Shown: positions 5,128 through 5,513 of the stretch, piece after piece
Numbering within the stretch: position 1 is the stretch's first letter
Layout of the letters: each line of letters begins with the position of its first letter
From: Pantoea phytobeneficialis
Lineage (GTDB): Bacteria; Pseudomonadota; Gammaproteobacteria; Enterobacterales; Enterobacteriaceae
Assembly (NCBI RefSeq): GCF_009728735.1
Contig: NZ_CP024636.1
Span: forward strand, 3,478,258-3,483,770
Direction: 5' to 3'
Length of the DNA stretch: 5,513 nucleotides
Translations under genes and position numbers: made by a program
The notes under the pieces: model-generated
What the model was told of the DNA's origin: nothing
Database searches by the model: none
What the model saw: the letters and a program-made list of their open reading frames with translations, nothing else

Positions 5128-5513
5128 ATGTTCTCACGCATCACCGTCCAGCTGCCCACGGAGGGCCTGCTGTTCTGGAAACTCAGCGGGCGTGAAGCCC
5201 TGTCAGAATCATTCACCCTTCAGGCGGATCTGCTGTCGACCGATGCCCGCATCGATCGTCATGCCCTGTTGGGTAAAGCGGTTACTTTTACGTTGCCGAC
5301 CCAGAATCTGCTTACGCCACGCTATATCAACGGCAAGATCACCCGCGTAGCGGTACGCAGCGAGGAGCTGAACGGCACGCGTTATGCGGTTTATGCGCTG
5401 ACCGTCGAGCCGGACCTGTGGCCGATGAAGCGTGATCGTAACCTGCGTATTTTCCAGAGCCAGACGGTGCCGCAGATCGTGCAGACGTTGTTGAAGGAGT
5501 ACAACGTCAATGT
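5128..5513 (+). CDS. vgrG: Second VgrG spike protein, N-terminal part (3' truncated by window)
   Basis: This is the start of another T6SS spike protein; 128 full codons are visible and the frame is open to the window end. The N-terminus MFSRITVQLPTEGLLFWKLS, then REALSESFTLQADLLS, DRHALLGKAVTFTLP, YINGKITRVAVRSEE, YAVYALTVEPDLWPMKRDRN and LRIFQSQTVPQIVQTLLKEY are the classic gp27-like base domain of VgrG. The ATG at 5128 has GGAA (5116-5119) 8 bases upstream, and an in-frame TAA at 5104 limits upstream extension; the only other option is the TTG at 5122. G+C rises abruptly at this gene (37/60 at 5221-5280) compared with the AT-rich gap before it. It probably opens a new vgrG-cargo unit with its own promoter. 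The family is certain; its cargo lies outside the window. Confidence 0.95.
   Translation, partial: MFSRITVQLPTEGLLFWKLSGREALSESFTLQADLLSTDARIDRHALLGKAVTFTLPTQNLLTPRYINGKITRVAVRSEELNGTRYAVYALTVEPDLWPMKRDRNLRIFQSQTVPQIVQTLLKEYNVN

Noticed and set aside
5057..5350. 97-codon open frame upstream of and overlapping the second vgrG start
   Set aside because: Most of it overlaps the vgrG N-terminus in another frame, and its translation is rich in Cys, Arg and Pro with no domain pattern. The vgrG frame has clear family motifs.

Overview
The window is a type VI secretion system (T6SS) vgrG island from a gammaproteobacterium, most likely one of the Enterobacterales (Serratia, Pantoea or Erwinia-like). 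That assignment rests on the VgrG sequences and on the recognisable Tre1/Tri1-type toxin-immunity pair. It is an inference, because the window holds no ribosomal or housekeeping marker. All supported genes are on the + strand.

Layout: (1) The 3' part of a first vgrG (1-1065, 5' end outside the window) encodes the gp5-like OB fold and the beta-helix needle. (2) A DUF1795/DcrB-like (Eag) chaperone gene follows (1068-1859). (3) Next is a PAAR effector gene (1863-3197), with an N-terminal prePAAR motif, two hydrophobic regions flanking the PAAR domain, and a C-terminal ADP-ribosyltransferase carrying intact R, STS and ExE motifs. (4) Overlapping its stop codon is an ADP-ribosylglycohydrolase (DraG-family) immunity gene with an N-terminal extension (3197-4288). 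(5) A perfect 11-bp inverted repeat comes just after it. (6) A degraded-looking 0.6-kb stretch follows: a 100-codon fragment with no ATG start (4359-4661) and a tiny two-membrane-segment ORF (about 4681-4916) whose frame is ambiguous at two slippery homopolymers. (7) After a 211-bp AT-rich gap with a candidate promoter, a second vgrG begins (5128 to the window end).

How the genes work together: the first VgrG forms the spike tip, the Eag chaperone shields the effector's transmembrane segments, the PAAR domain caps the spike and carries the ART toxin into the target cell, and the glycohydrolase protects the producer and its siblings. This matches the Tre1/Tri1 system described in Serratia proteamaculans, where the toxin ADP-ribosylates FtsZ and the immunity protein both blocks the toxin and removes the modification. 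The core system is therefore already known.

The less explained parts are the roughly 110-residue C-terminal extension of the chaperone, the orphan effector-tail-like fragment, and the frame-ambiguous small membrane protein. Base composition is mosaic. The vgrG cores are GC-rich (42/60 G+C at 481-540; 37/60 at 5221-5280), while the cargo between them is AT-rich (21/60 at 1381-1440; 18/60 at 4681-4740). The change falls inside the first vgrG, near position 650-700, as expected for cargo exchanged behind a conserved VgrG core.
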